A program made the position numbers and the translations under genes. From Lachnospiraceae bacterium C6A11 (GTDB taxonomy: Bacteria; Bacillota; Clostridia; Lachnospirales; Lachnospiraceae), in NCBI GenBank assembly GCA_000702245.1, contig JNKY01000013.1:208112-272111 (forward strand): DNA of 64,000 nucleotides, given 5' to 3'. This document shows, in pieces, positions 27,890 through 36,651 of the stretch (positions within the stretch are counted from its first letter, which is position 1; every line of letters begins with the position of its first letter). The notes beneath the pieces are model-generated. The model was not told the DNA's origin. It did not search any database and saw only the letters and a list, made by a program, of their open reading frames with translations.

Positions 27890-29416
27890 TCACTCTGCTG
27901 CCGGAGTACTTGTTTTCTCCTTCTCCTTGTAGGCCTCGATAGCCTTTCTGAGAAGAGCTTCCGTATCATCGCTGATAACCTTTTCCTTCTTGATATTTAC
28001 GAAGATATCAGGTTCATTTGTTGCGATATATTCAAAGAGTCCGCTCTCGAACTCACCGATCTTATTTACCTCAACATCCATGAGATACTTATTTACGGCT
28101 GCAAATATCATAACAACCTGCTTCTCAACAGGAAGCGGCTTATACTGCGGCTGAACAAGCATCTGCTTGATCCTCTCGCCCTGTGCAAGCTTCTCCTTGG
28201 TATCATCATCCAGCTCGGAACCGAACTGTGCGAAGGAAGCAAGCTCTCTGTACTGAGCAAGCTCAACACGGATAGGAGCAGCGATCTTCTTCATAGCCTT
28301 GATCTGTGCGGCACCACCAACTCGTGAAACCGAAAGGCCAGGGTTTACAGCAGGTCTGAAGCCTGCATTGAACATCTCTGTCTCAAGGTAGATCTGACCA
28401 TCCGTGATGGAAATAACATTTGTAGGTATGTAAGCGGAAACGTCGCCCGCCTGTGTCTCAATGATAGGAAGGGCTGTAAGCGAGCCTCCCCCGAGCTCGT
28501 CTGAAAGCTTTGCAGCTCTCTCGAGCAGTCTTGAATGAAGATAGAATACATCTCCAGGATAAGCCTCACGTCCTGGTGGTCTCCTAAGGAGAAGTGACAG
28601 TGTACGGTATGCCGTAGCATGCTTAGACAGATCATCATAAATGATGAGTACGTCCTTTCCATTCTCCATCCATTCCTCACCTATAGCGCATCCCGCATAA
28701 GGTGCGATATACTGAATCGGTGCCATCTCACTTGCTGTAGCCGCAACGACTGTGGTGTATGACATCGCATCATATTCATTCAAGGTCTTAACTATATTTG
28801 CTATTGTAGAAGCCTTCTGGCCTATAGCAACGTAAATACAGTAAACATTCTGGCCCTTCTGGTTGATAATAGTATCAAGGGCTATGGCTGTCTTACCGGT
28901 CTGTCTGTCTCCGATGATAAGCTCTCTCTGGCCTCTTCCGATAGGAACCATTGCGTCGATAGCTTTGATACCTGTCTGAAGCGGAGTATCAACCGATTTA
29001 CGTGTGATAACGCCCGGTGCTACTCTCTCTATCTGTCTGGACTTATCTGTTACGATAGGTCCCTTGTCATCTATAGGCTGTCCCAGTGCATTTACGACTC
29101 TTCCGAGCATAGCGTCACCGACCGGCACCTCAACAACTCGTCCTGTTGTCTTAACCGTATCGCCCTCGCTGATGCCGCTCATATCACCAAGAAGAACAAC
29201 ACCTACGTTGTCTTCCTCAAGGTTAAGTACCATTCCGTAAACGTCTCCAGGGAAGAGAAGAAGCTCTCCCATCATGGCCTTGTCCAGACCATGAACACGT
29301 GCTATACCGTCAGCCAGCTGAATTACTGTTCCTGTATCAGAGGTTTCAAGCTTTGTCTTGTAGCCCTCGATCTGCTTTTTAATTACAGAACTGATCTCTT
29401 CAGGATTTAACTTCAT
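27890..29416 (-). CDS. atpA: F-type ATP synthase alpha subunit
   Basis: 508 aa. Non-catalytic nucleotide-binding subunit of F1. Walker A GDRQTGKT (about 169-176), and the conserved Arg-finger region ([15 protein letters not shown]: [16 protein letters not shown]). C-terminus carries an added Lys/Thr/Pro tail. Its first 17 bases overlap the end of atpH, indicating translational coupling. Confidence 0.98.
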   Translation of the reverse strand: MKLNPEEISSVIKKQIEGYKTKLETSDTGTVIQLADGIARVHGLDKAMMGELLLFPGDVYGMVLNLEEDNVGVVLLGDMSGISEGDTVKTTGRVVEVPVGDAMLGRVVNALGQPIDDKGPIVTDKSRQIERVAPGVITRKSVDTPLQTGIKAIDAMVPIGRGQRELIIGDRQTGKTAIALDTIINQKGQNVYCIYVAIGQKASTIANIVKTLNEYDAMSYTTVVAATASEMAPIQYIAPYAGCAIGEEWMENGKDVLIIYDDLSKHATAYRTLSLLLRRPPGREAYPGDVFYLHSRLLERAAKLSDELGGGSLTALPIIETQAGDVSAYIPTNVISITDGQIYLETEMFNAGFRPAVNPGLSVSRVGGAAQIKAMKKIAAPIRVELAQYRELASFAQFGSELDDDTKEKLAQGERIKQMLVQPQYKPLPVEKQVVMIFAAVNKYLMDVEVNKIGEFESGLFEYIATNEPDIFVNIKKEKVISDDTEALLRKAIEAYKEKEKTSTPAAE

Positions 29417-29963
29417 TTGCCTGCTGTCCTTTCATCAAACTCTTCCTAAGTGATTCAAGCTGGTTTGAAATACTGCTGTCAACCACCCTGTCACCTATCT
29501 TAATGATCATTCCGCCGATAAGGCTCTTGTCCACCTTATAATCGATGATCACTTCTTTAAACTTAGCTGTATCTTTTATCTTGGCCTCGACCTCAGCCTT
29601 CTGCTTGTCAGAAAGCTCGAAAGCTGTCTTCACAGACGCCTCGCCGATTCCAAGCTCTGTTCTGGCATTCTTTATAAATACCTTAAGTATCTTCGTAAGA
29701 CATCTGCTGTGCCCCTTCTCGACTGCCATCATTAAGGTATTTCCGATCAGCTCGTCAACTCTGCCGTCAAATATCCCCTTCAGGAGAGCTTCCTTCTTAT
29801 CGCTGTCGATGGAAGGATTCTCGAGGATGCTTATCAGCTCCGGATTCTCATCAAGTCCTATGATGACTGCTCCGGCCTCCTCGTATATTTCCTGCAGACG
29901 TCCTTTGTCGCGAGCCGCTTCAAATAACGCTTCGCCGTAAACCGATTCTACTTCTCTTGCCAT
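29400..29963 (-). CDS. atpH: F-type ATP synthase delta subunit
   Basis: 187 aa. Peripheral stalk subunit joining F1 to the b dimer. N-terminal helical domain ([16 protein letters not shown]) and C-terminal [23 protein letters not shown] motif (continuous hallmark of OSCP/delta), shown here as [10 protein letters not shown] and VVDSSI. Overlaps atpF by 16 bases and atpA by 17 bases. Confidence 0.95.
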   Translation of the reverse strand: MAREVESVYGEALFEAARDKGRLQEIYEEAGAVIIGLDENPELISILENPSIDSDKKEALLKGIFDGRVDELIGNTLMMAVEKGHSRCLTKILKVFIKNARTELGIGEASVKTAFELSDKQKAEVEAKIKDTAKFKEVIIDYKVDKSLIGGMIIKIGDRVVDSSISNQLESLRKSLMKGQQANEVKS

Positions 29964-30520
29964 GTATCATCACCTATTTCCTTCAGAGTCTCGTCTAAGA
30001 GCTCATCCTGCTTTTTCTGGTCGATAGATACATCAACGATCTTACCGGCCATGGCAGATGCTACATTTATGATCTCGGTTCTTACCTCGTCCTTAACCTT
30101 AAGCTTCTCAAGTTCGGCATCCTTCTGCGCATTTGTGACGATCCTGCCCGCCTCTTCCTTGGCCTCAGCTATGATCATAGCCTCGTTCTTGGCCGCCTTG
30201 GCCTTAGCCTCAGAAAGGATGAGCGATGCCTCATCATCAACGTGCTTAAGTCTGTCGTCGTATTCCTGCTTAAGCAGCGCTGCTTCTTCCTTGTCCTTTG
30301 CCGCAGCATCGATATCCGACTGAACCTTCTCCTGGCGCTTTGCAAGTATCTTGCGTACCGGATTGATCAGAAGATATCCGACAAAAAGAAACAGGATAAA
30401 TACTGCTATTCCCTGGAACAGAAGATCGAAAAGAAGCTGACTGTCAAGTCCGAAGATACGCCCTGTGCCGCCCTCTAAGACAGCGGTACTTGCGCTCTTT
30501 AATAATATCTCACCAGTCAC
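29948..30520 (-). CDS. atpF: F-type ATP synthase b subunit
   Basis: 190 aa. One N-terminal transmembrane helix (about 27-48, LFQGIAVFILFLFVGYLLI) then a long charged coiled coil (about 55-175) rich in Ala/Lys/Glu, forming the stator. The start is GTG at 30520, supported by GAAGGGAG and by the absence of a nearby ATG. The hydrophobic region begins later than usual because of a ~25-residue N-terminal extension. Confidence 0.94.
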   Translation of the reverse strand: MTGEILLKSASTAVLEGGTGRIFGLDSQLLFDLLFQGIAVFILFLFVGYLLINPVRKILAKRQEKVQSDIDAAAKDKEEAALLKQEYDDRLKHVDDEASLILSEAKAKAAKNEAMIIAEAKEEAGRIVTNAQKDAELEKLKVKDEVRTEIINVASAMAGKIVDVSIDQKKQDELLDETLKEIGDDTWQEK

Positions 30521-30538
30521 TCTAATAACTCCCTTCGA

Positions 30539-30829
<291 letters not shown>

Positions 30830-30862
30830 TTATGTTTAATATTAATTATTAACTTGATCACC

Positions 30863-30955
30863 GCCGGCCGCTTTAACTGTGCAGCCTGTCGTTTTATACT
30901 GTGCAGCCCGCTGCTTTAACTGTGCAGCCCACTGCTTTAACTGTGCAGCCCGCTG
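30863..30955. repeat. tandem repeat in the atpB-atpE spacer
   Basis: About four copies of a 21-22-bp unit, CGCTGCTTTAACTGTGCAGCC, with small changes. Each unit contains CTG(C)...(G)CAG and can form a small hairpin. The last copy touches the atpB stop codon. Located in the operon just before the c-subunit gene, whose product is needed in excess. Confidence 0.85.
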
Positions 30956-30956
30956 T

Positions 30957-31706
30957 TTATTTATCCCCTCGTTTATCCTTGATGAAGGTTATGGTCAGCA
31001 TGCAGAATACGTATGTCTGTATCGCACCTGAGAATACATCAAAGTAAACATGAAGTGCCGCAGGTACTCCGAGCTTTGCGAACCATGGCAGCATTCCGTA
31101 GTAGAGTGCCATGAGAACGGTTCCGCCGAGGATGTTTCCGAAGAGACGGAGTGACATCGAAAGCGGTGTCGAGAATATGCTTATCACGTTCATCGGGAAG
31201 AAGAAAAATACAGGCTCGAAGAGGCTCTTTACAGCGCCAAATCTGTTGTACCTGATATCAGCATACTCGATCATGACAAAGGTTATCAGCGCGAGGCAGA
31301 GGGTCGTACCGTAGTCTGCCGTCGGCGGCCTGAGTCCGAAGATACCCGAGGTGTTGCTGAAGAAGATATACAGCGCAAGCACTCCGATATAGTTTGTGTA
31401 TTTTCCTGCTGCCTTGCCGAGAGTTCCTCCAACGAACTTGTTGAGGGTGTCGACTCCCAGCTCGACCAGAGTCGACAGGGTGGTCATCTTATGCTCTCTC
31501 TCAGCCTTCATGAAGCTGTGTCTCGCAACAAGAGTAAATATCATAAGCGCCGCCATGATTATGATGGTGCATACATGTGTAGTTGTGATATAAACCGTAT
31601 TTCCGAAGAAATTGACCGGATGAAGCTGGTGGATGTAGAAGTCGGCTTCCTTAACAATGGTAACCGGTTCTCCCTGTCCTGCTATTCCGGGTATTGAAGA
31701 TAACAT
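30957..31706 (-). CDS. atpB: F-type ATP synthase a subunit
   Basis: 249 aa. Membrane subunit forming the ion half-channels next to the c-ring. About five to six transmembrane segments; the essential Arg lies in MSLRLFGNILGG (about residue 185), and the last helix has the conserved VFSGAIQTYVFCMLT. Start follows TGGAGGATAAG. Downstream of an atpI-like gene. Confidence 0.96.
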   Translation of the reverse strand: MLSSIPGIAGQGEPVTIVKEADFYIHQLHPVNFFGNTVYITTTHVCTIIIMAALMIFTLVARHSFMKAEREHKMTTLSTLVELGVDTLNKFVGGTLGKAAGKYTNYIGVLALYIFFSNTSGIFGLRPPTADYGTTLCLALITFVMIEYADIRYNRFGAVKSLFEPVFFFFPMNVISIFSTPLSMSLRLFGNILGGTVLMALYYGMLPWFAKLGVPAALHVYFDVFSGAIQTYVFCMLTITFIKDKRGDK

Positions 31707-31790
31707 CTCTTATCCTCCAGATGTATATATTTTCGATCGTACCGGTTCCCCGGTGATCCGTTTGGTTTTATTTGATGGATCAACCGATGT

Positions 31791-31875
31791 CAGATGATCC
31801 GTTTATTAATAGATCATTCAGCCTCAGATAATCCGCTTATTAAACAGTTCATTCAGCCTCAGATGATCCGCTTTA
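31791..31875. repeat. tandem repeat in the atpI-atpB spacer
   Basis: Two and a half copies of a ~35-bp unit, CAGATRATCCGYTTATTAA then TCATTCAGCCT. The third, partial copy runs into the last codons and stop of the atpI-like gene, so the repeat appears to have grown out of that gene's 3' end. Confidence 0.75.
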
Positions 31876-32275
31876 TCAGTTTATTGGACAGTCCCGAGAT
31901 CTTAATCGAGATAAGTCCCGCGGTCACACCGATAAATGCGTAAACGTTTATCAGAACCGCTGCCAGAAGAAGCACAAATGCAAGCACTATCCGCAGTATG
32001 CTTCTGGTTCTTATATAGCTTGCTGCGCCTCTTTCGTTAAGTCTGAGACCCGCATCAAGCGCGTCGTACATGCCTATCACAGCAAATACAGCCGCTACTG
32101 CGCCAACGATAAGTCCCGCTGCGAAGAACAGCTTTCCGGTTCCCGGGCATAAAATAACGCCGATGACAAAAAATACCATCGATATCATCATGATACCTGC
32201 GATCAGCTGTGCAAGCACCTGACCGGCCGCATCATTTCGTCTGATATTTAAAAGCATGGAACGTAATCTATTCAC
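31859..32275 (-). CDS. atpI: ATP synthase subunit I (AtpI-like)
   Basis: 138 aa, four hydrophobic segments, basic N-terminus. Position at the head of the operon before atpB and general layout match the ATP synthase I family, which assists c-ring assembly. Start is GTG at 32275 preceded by GGAG; the ATG 7 codons later lacks a ribosome binding site. Sequence similarity is weak, so the assignment rests mostly on context. Confidence 0.75.
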   Translation of the reverse strand: MNRLRSMLLNIRRNDAAGQVLAQLIAGIMMISMVFFVIGVILCPGTGKLFFAAGLIVGAVAAVFAVIGMYDALDAGLRLNERGAASYIRTRSILRIVLAFVLLLAAVLINVYAFIGVTAGLISIKISGLSNKLIKRII

Positions 32276-32366
32276 GCTGGTACTCCGTCTTAAACATCTA
32301 TCCTGACGATGATCATTCTTTATTAATCAGCATACCGGCCGGATGATGATACCGATCCTCTCGTTG

Positions 32367-32696
32367 TTAAAAGAACATCCCTATCATGCTGTCCGAATCA
32401 TCGTCATCGTCATAATCGTCTGTAACTGTATTCTGCTTGTCGCCGAAGGCTTTCTTCTGCCACTCAGGAATATCCTCCTGCTGCTTTCTGGCCGCCGCAA
32501 GCTCCTTCTTCACGAGCGTCCATACAGAGACTGCACCGCTCAGCACCCCGAGTATTATCAGAGGTATCATCCAGTGCGTTCCGAACTTCTTATCTATGAA
32601 ATGCCCTGCCGCGGTACACAACAGGATGGGAACTATCATTGATATACCCAGCTGAAGCACCAGAAACAGGTTTTCGGCAACTCTGCTTTTCTTCAT
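32367..32696 (-). CDS. atpZ: AtpZ/AtpI family membrane protein
   Basis: 109 aa with two transmembrane helices (about 8-30 and 40-62; QLGISMIVPILLCTAAGHFID and WMIPLIILGVLSGAVS). The GxxIDKKFGTHW loop is typical of the AtpZ family that precedes atpI/atpB in many Firmicutes and is linked to Mg2+ transport or assembly. The C-terminus is very acidic (DDYDDDDDSDS). First gene of the ATP synthase operon; a promoter-like TTGATT-N17-TAAACT lies in the 61-bp gap upstream. Confidence 0.85.
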   Translation of the reverse strand: MKKSRVAENLFLVLQLGISMIVPILLCTAAGHFIDKKFGTHWMIPLIILGVLSGAVSVWTLVKKELAAARKQQEDIPEWQKKAFGDKQNTVTDDYDDDDDSDSMIGMFF

Positions 32697-32757
32697 ACGC
32701 TCACGCTCTCTACAGTTTACTTTTTTTCATATCAAAAATCAACTTATTATTCTAATA

Positions 32758-33600
32758 CTATGCAACAATCGGTTTTCTCAGAATAAATCTGTCGATAACC
32801 TCTACGATGCCGTCTTCGTCATTGGATGAAGTAATAAAATCAGCAACCTTCTTAACGGCTGCCTGGGCGTTCGCCATTGCAACTCCGACTGCAGCGTATT
32901 TGATCATCGATGCATCGTTGAAGCCGTCCCCGCAGGCGATAACATCTCTGCGGTCGATACCAAGTATATCGATAACTCTGCTAATGGCCTTAGCCTTATC
33001 AACATCGCTGTTCATTGCCTCCACAAAGAAAGGCTCTGATCTTGTGATATGGAACTCACTTCCATAGAGCTCCTTCAGCTCATTCTCGATCCCCTCTGAT
33101 ATTTCAGGATCAGCTGACATAAGAACCTTATATACGTCTCTTGTAACGCGTTCCTTGAAGTCATCAACCGGCTTAATCGGAAGACCGTTGATCTTAGCTT
33201 CCCAAGTGAGGTAGCAGTCTGCCTTATGTCCGTTGATGATGTAAGGCTCTGCCGTATCCTCGAAATCCTCGTAGGTTACTATTCCAAGATCCTTCTCGCA
33301 GCAGTAATCATAAAGCTTATGAACATACTCCTTCGGGAAGGTCTTCGTGAAGATATCCTTGTTGTCAGAGCATCTTGTGATACGTGCTCCGTTGTAGGTA
33401 AGAAGGTATCCGCCGTAATTTGCAAGCTCAAGCTCAGCTTCGTATTTTCTGACGCCCGGAGTCGGTCTGCCGGATGCGAGCATTACGAGGTGACCCTCTT
33501 CCATGATCTCTTTAAGTGCTGCCTTTGTGGCAGGTGTTATTTCCTTCTTTGAGTTCGTGAGTGTTCCGTCAATGTCCAGAACCAAGAGTTTCCTATTCAT
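32758..33600 (-). CDS. Cof-type HAD phosphatase
   Basis: 280 aa. HAD-superfamily hydrolase of the Cof/YidA type, which dephosphorylates sugar phosphates or cofactors. Motif I DIDGTLTNS (nucleophile Asp), motif II LASGRP, and motif IV ACGDGFNDASMI. The frame can be extended to a TTG at 33636, but AGGAGCC precedes ATG 33600, which is chosen. 61 bp upstream of the atp operon on the same strand, so read-through is possible. Substrate unknown. Confidence 0.9.
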   Translation of the reverse strand: MNRKLLVLDIDGTLTNSKKEITPATKAALKEIMEEGHLVMLASGRPTPGVRKYEAELELANYGGYLLTYNGARITRCSDNKDIFTKTFPKEYVHKLYDYCCEKDLGIVTYEDFEDTAEPYIINGHKADCYLTWEAKINGLPIKPVDDFKERVTRDVYKVLMSADPEISEGIENELKELYGSEFHITRSEPFFVEAMNSDVDKAKAISRVIDILGIDRRDVIACGDGFNDASMIKYAAVGVAMANAQAAVKKVADFITSSNDEDGIVEVIDRFILRKPIVA

Positions 33601-33723
33601 TTTATTCAGGCTCCTGTCGATTATTTTTGCCCCCAAGAATAATCAGCCTTTTTCCTTCTCTTCCACCGGCCATTCCTGCCGGTACTCTGTCCTTATATCA
33701 CGTCATTTTATCTCTGCCACAAC

Positions 33724-33808
33724 CTGTTGTCGGATTATAGTCTCTTCTGTGATGTCCGTTGCGTCTCAACTCTGTTGTCGATTTATAGTCTCTTCTGTGA
33801 TGTCCGTT
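33724..33808. repeat. 48-bp-period direct repeat between HAD and alaA
   Basis: Two copies of a ~37-bp sequence beginning CTGTTGTCG and ending GTGATGTCCGTT (33724-33760 and 33772-33808), with two mismatches near the start. The intergenic region 33601-33838 also holds an ACCGGC/GCCGGT hairpin at 33665-33683. No gene seen here. Confidence 0.85.
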
Positions 33809-33838
33809 TATTTCTGTCACATCTATGATGTTATATTT

Positions 33839-35062
33839 TTAGTATGAAACCTGCTTGTAGTCTGCCAGGAATTCCTTCATCTTCGTCATGGCTTCGGAAA
33901 GTACTGATATTTCCGGAAGGTAAACGATCCTGAAGTGATCCGGCTGTTCCCAATGGAAGCCGCCGCCATGAGTAAAGAGTATTTTCTTCTCGCGGAGTAT
34001 GTCGAGCGCGAACTTCTCATCATCGGTGATGTTGAACTTCTTGATGTCAAGCTTCGGGAAGATGTAGAAAGCTGCCTTCGGCTTAACTGCGCTCATGCCC
34101 GGAATATCATTTACGGCGTTGTAGATGAACTCTCTCTGCTCGTAAACTCTTCCGCCCGGCTGTATCATACTGTCGGTTTCTGTGTTCAGTGAAAGTGCCG
34201 GGGCTATAAGTGACTGAGCCGGAACATTCGAGCACAGTCTCATGGATGACAGAAGGTTGAGTCCTTCTATGTAGCCCTTCGCATTTTCCTTGTCGCCGGA
34301 AAGTGAAACCCATCCGACTCTGTAGCCTGCGATCAGGTGGGACTTTGAAAGTCCGTTGAAGGTCAGACACAGACATTTATCTGTCAGACTTGCGATCGAT
34401 GTATGAACCGCACCGTCCATTACAAGTCTGTCATATATTTCATCCGCAAATATTATCAGGTCGTGCTCCTCCGCCAGCTTGACTATCTCCTGAAGCAGTT
34501 CCTTCGGATAAAGCGCACCGGTCGGGTTGTTCGGATTGATAACAACGATACCCTTCGTTCTCGGTGTGATCTTCTTTCTGATATCATTTATATCAGGGAA
34601 CCATTCTGCTTCCTCGTCGCAGATATAATGTACTGCCGTACCGCCCGCAAGTGTTACGGATGCAGTCCAGAGCGGATAGTCAGGCGCAGGCACGAGTATT
34701 TCATCGCCATAATCGAGCAGTCCCTGCATAGACATCGTGATCAGCTCACTTACGCCGTTTCCGGTGTAAATATCATCTATCGTCACACCCTCGATGCCCT
34801 TCTTCTTGTCGTAAGCAATGATCGCCTCTCTCGCAGATACGATACCCTTCGAATCCGAGTAGCCCTCTGTAGAGGTGAGGTTGTTGGACATCTTCTCTAT
34901 CAGCTCATCCGGAGCCCTGAAACCAAAAGGAGCAGGATTACCGATATTCAGCTTAAGAACCTTCTCGCCGTTTCTGACCATTCTGTTTGCTTCGTCCATA
35001 ACCGGACCTCTGATATCATAACAAACGTTATTCAGCTTCACGGATTTCTCAAACCTTCTCAT
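33839..35062 (-). CDS. alaA: alanine aminotransferase (AlaA-like)
   Basis: 407 aa, matching the E. coli AlaA family in length and along its whole sequence. PLP-dependent class I aminotransferase interconverting pyruvate/glutamate and alanine/2-oxoglutarate. Landmarks: KLNIGNPAPFGF (37-48), YSDSKG, PAPDYPLW (126-132), INPNNPTGA (175-183), DEIYD (207-211), and NGLSKSH with PLP-binding Lys240, then GYRVGW. Start ATG 35062 follows GGAGGCAGGAG. Cytoplasmic. Transcribed divergently from the adenosine deaminase gene. Confidence 0.93.
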   Translation of the reverse strand: MRRFEKSVKLNNVCYDIRGPVMDEANRMVRNGEKVLKLNIGNPAPFGFRAPDELIEKMSNNLTSTEGYSDSKGIVSAREAIIAYDKKKGIEGVTIDDIYTGNGVSELITMSMQGLLDYGDEILVPAPDYPLWTASVTLAGGTAVHYICDEEAEWFPDINDIRKKITPRTKGIVVINPNNPTGALYPKELLQEIVKLAEEHDLIIFADEIYDRLVMDGAVHTSIASLTDKCLCLTFNGLSKSHLIAGYRVGWVSLSGDKENAKGYIEGLNLLSSMRLCSNVPAQSLIAPALSLNTETDSMIQPGGRVYEQREFIYNAVNDIPGMSAVKPKAAFYIFPKLDIKKFNITDDEKFALDILREKKILFTHGGGFHWEQPDHFRIVYLPEISVLSEAMTKMKEFLADYKQVSY

Positions 35063-35377
35063 ACTCCTGCCTCCATCTAAATTTTAAGTCTAATCTACGC
35101 GCCGCCTAATGTGAAGCGCGTTTTTGATTAAAACGAATTTTACCGAATAGATATTCTACCACAAAAAAATCAATATGTCTTGCATTTATTTATTTTTTTC
35201 GTGTTATTTTATTGGCAATATTGCTGCTCCCGGGTTGCGAGCAGGCAGCACTCAAAAAAAGCTGTAAACAATTTTGCGAAAATATGATATACTCCACGTA
35301 TCATTCACATGTGATATCCGGCGAAGGGATACAACTCTCCGGATAACACATTCCCATTCACAAGGAAAGGATAATAT
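35063..35377. other. intergenic region between alaA and the deaminase gene
   Basis: 315 bp without a gene. Contains a small ACGCGC/GCGCGT hairpin (35097-35121) in the alaA leader, a CTGCTC/GAGCAG hairpin near 35228-35248, and an 11-bp stem (GTG-A-TATCCGG with CCGGATA-A-CAC, 35311-35349) directly before the deaminase ribosome binding site. A purine riboswitch core was not found. Confidence 0.6.
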
Positions 35378-36583
35378 ATGATAGACGACCAATATATCTG
35401 TGAGCTGCACCTTCATCTTGACGGCTCACTCTCGCCTGAAACCGTGAAATACCTTGCCCAGCTGCAGGGAATAGATCTTCCGGTAGACATGAGTTTCGGA
35501 GGACTTTCCGAAACCGAGGAGCTCCGCGGAACCGAGGATGAAGAATCGGCAGATGTTTCTTCCGGACGTTACGACAATCTGAAAAAGCTGCTTTCAGTTT
35601 CACCAGACTGCCGTGACCTTAACGAATACCTCGAGAAGTTCTCTCTTCCGCTTTCACTGCTTCAAACCGAGGATGCGATCTCATACGCCGTTAAATCAAT
35701 AGGCCACGCCGAGGAGGCTCTCGGAGTTGATTACGTGGAAATACGTTTTGCTCCGCAGCTCCACACTAGTAAGGGTCTCACACAGAGGCAGGTCATAGAA
35801 GCCGCCGCAGATTCGGCTGTATTTTTCAACGCTGACAACAATACCAAGATCCGTCTCATACTCTGCTGTATGAGGGGTGACGATAACTACGACGCAAACC
35901 TCGAAACTGTACGTCTTGCCGCTGAGTTTATGCATCCAACAAAGATTAATAAACCGACAGGCACCGATGCCGATACAGTATCCGACACCGAGGACAGTCT
36001 GGCCAGCATCGACCACAGTGAGAGCGAAGACAGTCTGGCAAACATCGACCACAGTGAGAACGAGGGTGCTGCATATAAAGAGGTTTATATTCCTCACGTC
36101 GAAGGCGGTCTCCTTCCGGTCATCGCAGGCATCGATCTTGCAGGCGCAGAAGCACTCTATCCGACAGACAAGTTTTCGGATATCTTCCACCTGGCAAGAA
36201 AGCTGGAGGTCCCTTTTACCATCCATGCAGGTGAGGCTTCCGGGCCTGAAAGCATCTGGTCAGCAATAAAAATGGGCGCAAAAAGAATAGGCCACGGTAT
36301 CGCGGCCATTAAGGATGAAAAGCTTATGGATTATCTTGCGGCAAACGGTATCGTCCTTGAGTGCTGCCCGACAAGCAACCTGAACACAAAGGTATTTAAT
36401 GATTATGCCGAGCTTCCGATCAGAGAATTCCTGAGAAGAGGCATCAAGGTGACTATCAGTACTGACAACATGACAGTATCCGATACAACCATATCAAAGG
36501 AATTCCGACATCTAAGAGACGCCGGCCTGACTGATGATGAATATATACAACTTATAAAGAACGCAGAAGAAGGATGGCTTTAA
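35378..36583 (+). CDS. add: adenosine deaminase with repeat insertion
   Basis: 401 aa. Zinc enzyme converting adenosine to inosine in purine salvage. Metal-binding HLH (H11, H13 in ELHLHLDGS), HAGEASG with the catalytic Glu, GHG, CPTSN, and STDN in place of the usual STDD. Two low-complexity acidic insertions stand out, about 45-60 and 190-230; the second holds two 12-residue repeats (EDSLASIDHSES, EDSLANIDHSEN at 205-228), so the protein is about 60 residues longer than the usual bacterial enzyme. Start follows AAGGAAAGG. Substrate could also be adenine or another 6-aminopurine. Confidence 0.88.
   Translation: MIDDQYICELHLHLDGSLSPETVKYLAQLQGIDLPVDMSFGGLSETEELRGTEDEESADVSSGRYDNLKKLLSVSPDCRDLNEYLEKFSLPLSLLQTEDAISYAVKSIGHAEEALGVDYVEIRFAPQLHTSKGLTQRQVIEAAADSAVFFNADNNTKIRLILCCMRGDDNYDANLETVRLAAEFMHPTKINKPTGTDADTVSDTEDSLASIDHSESEDSLANIDHSENEGAAYKEVYIPHVEGGLLPVIAGIDLAGAEALYPTDKFSDIFHLARKLEVPFTIHAGEASGPESIWSAIKMGAKRIGHGIAAIKDEKLMDYLAANGIVLECCPTSNLNTKVFNDYAELPIREFLRRGIKVTISTDNMTVSDTTISKEFRHLRDAGLTDDEYIQLIKNAEEGWL
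35990..36061. repeat. 36-bp tandem repeat inside the deaminase gene
   Basis: Two in-frame copies (35990-36025, 36026-36061) encoding EDSLAxIDHSEx. Few mismatches, implying recent duplication. Confidence 0.9.
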
Positions 36584-36607
36584 TGAAGCCATCCTTCTTT
36601 TTTTCAT
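36567..36607 (+). terminator. terminator of the adenosine deaminase gene
   Basis: 14-bp stem AAGAAGGATGGCTT paired with the mirror sequence, followed by T7. The stop codon sits in the loop. Confidence 0.93.
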
Positions 36608-36651
36608 ATTGTTAGATTTATCTGCGTCTCTTCTTCTCGTGTCCGCCCTGT

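Noticed and set aside
35279..35377. Purine riboswitch before the adenosine deaminase gene
   Set aside because: The conserved three-way junction core and loop sequences are missing; only an 11-bp hairpin is present.
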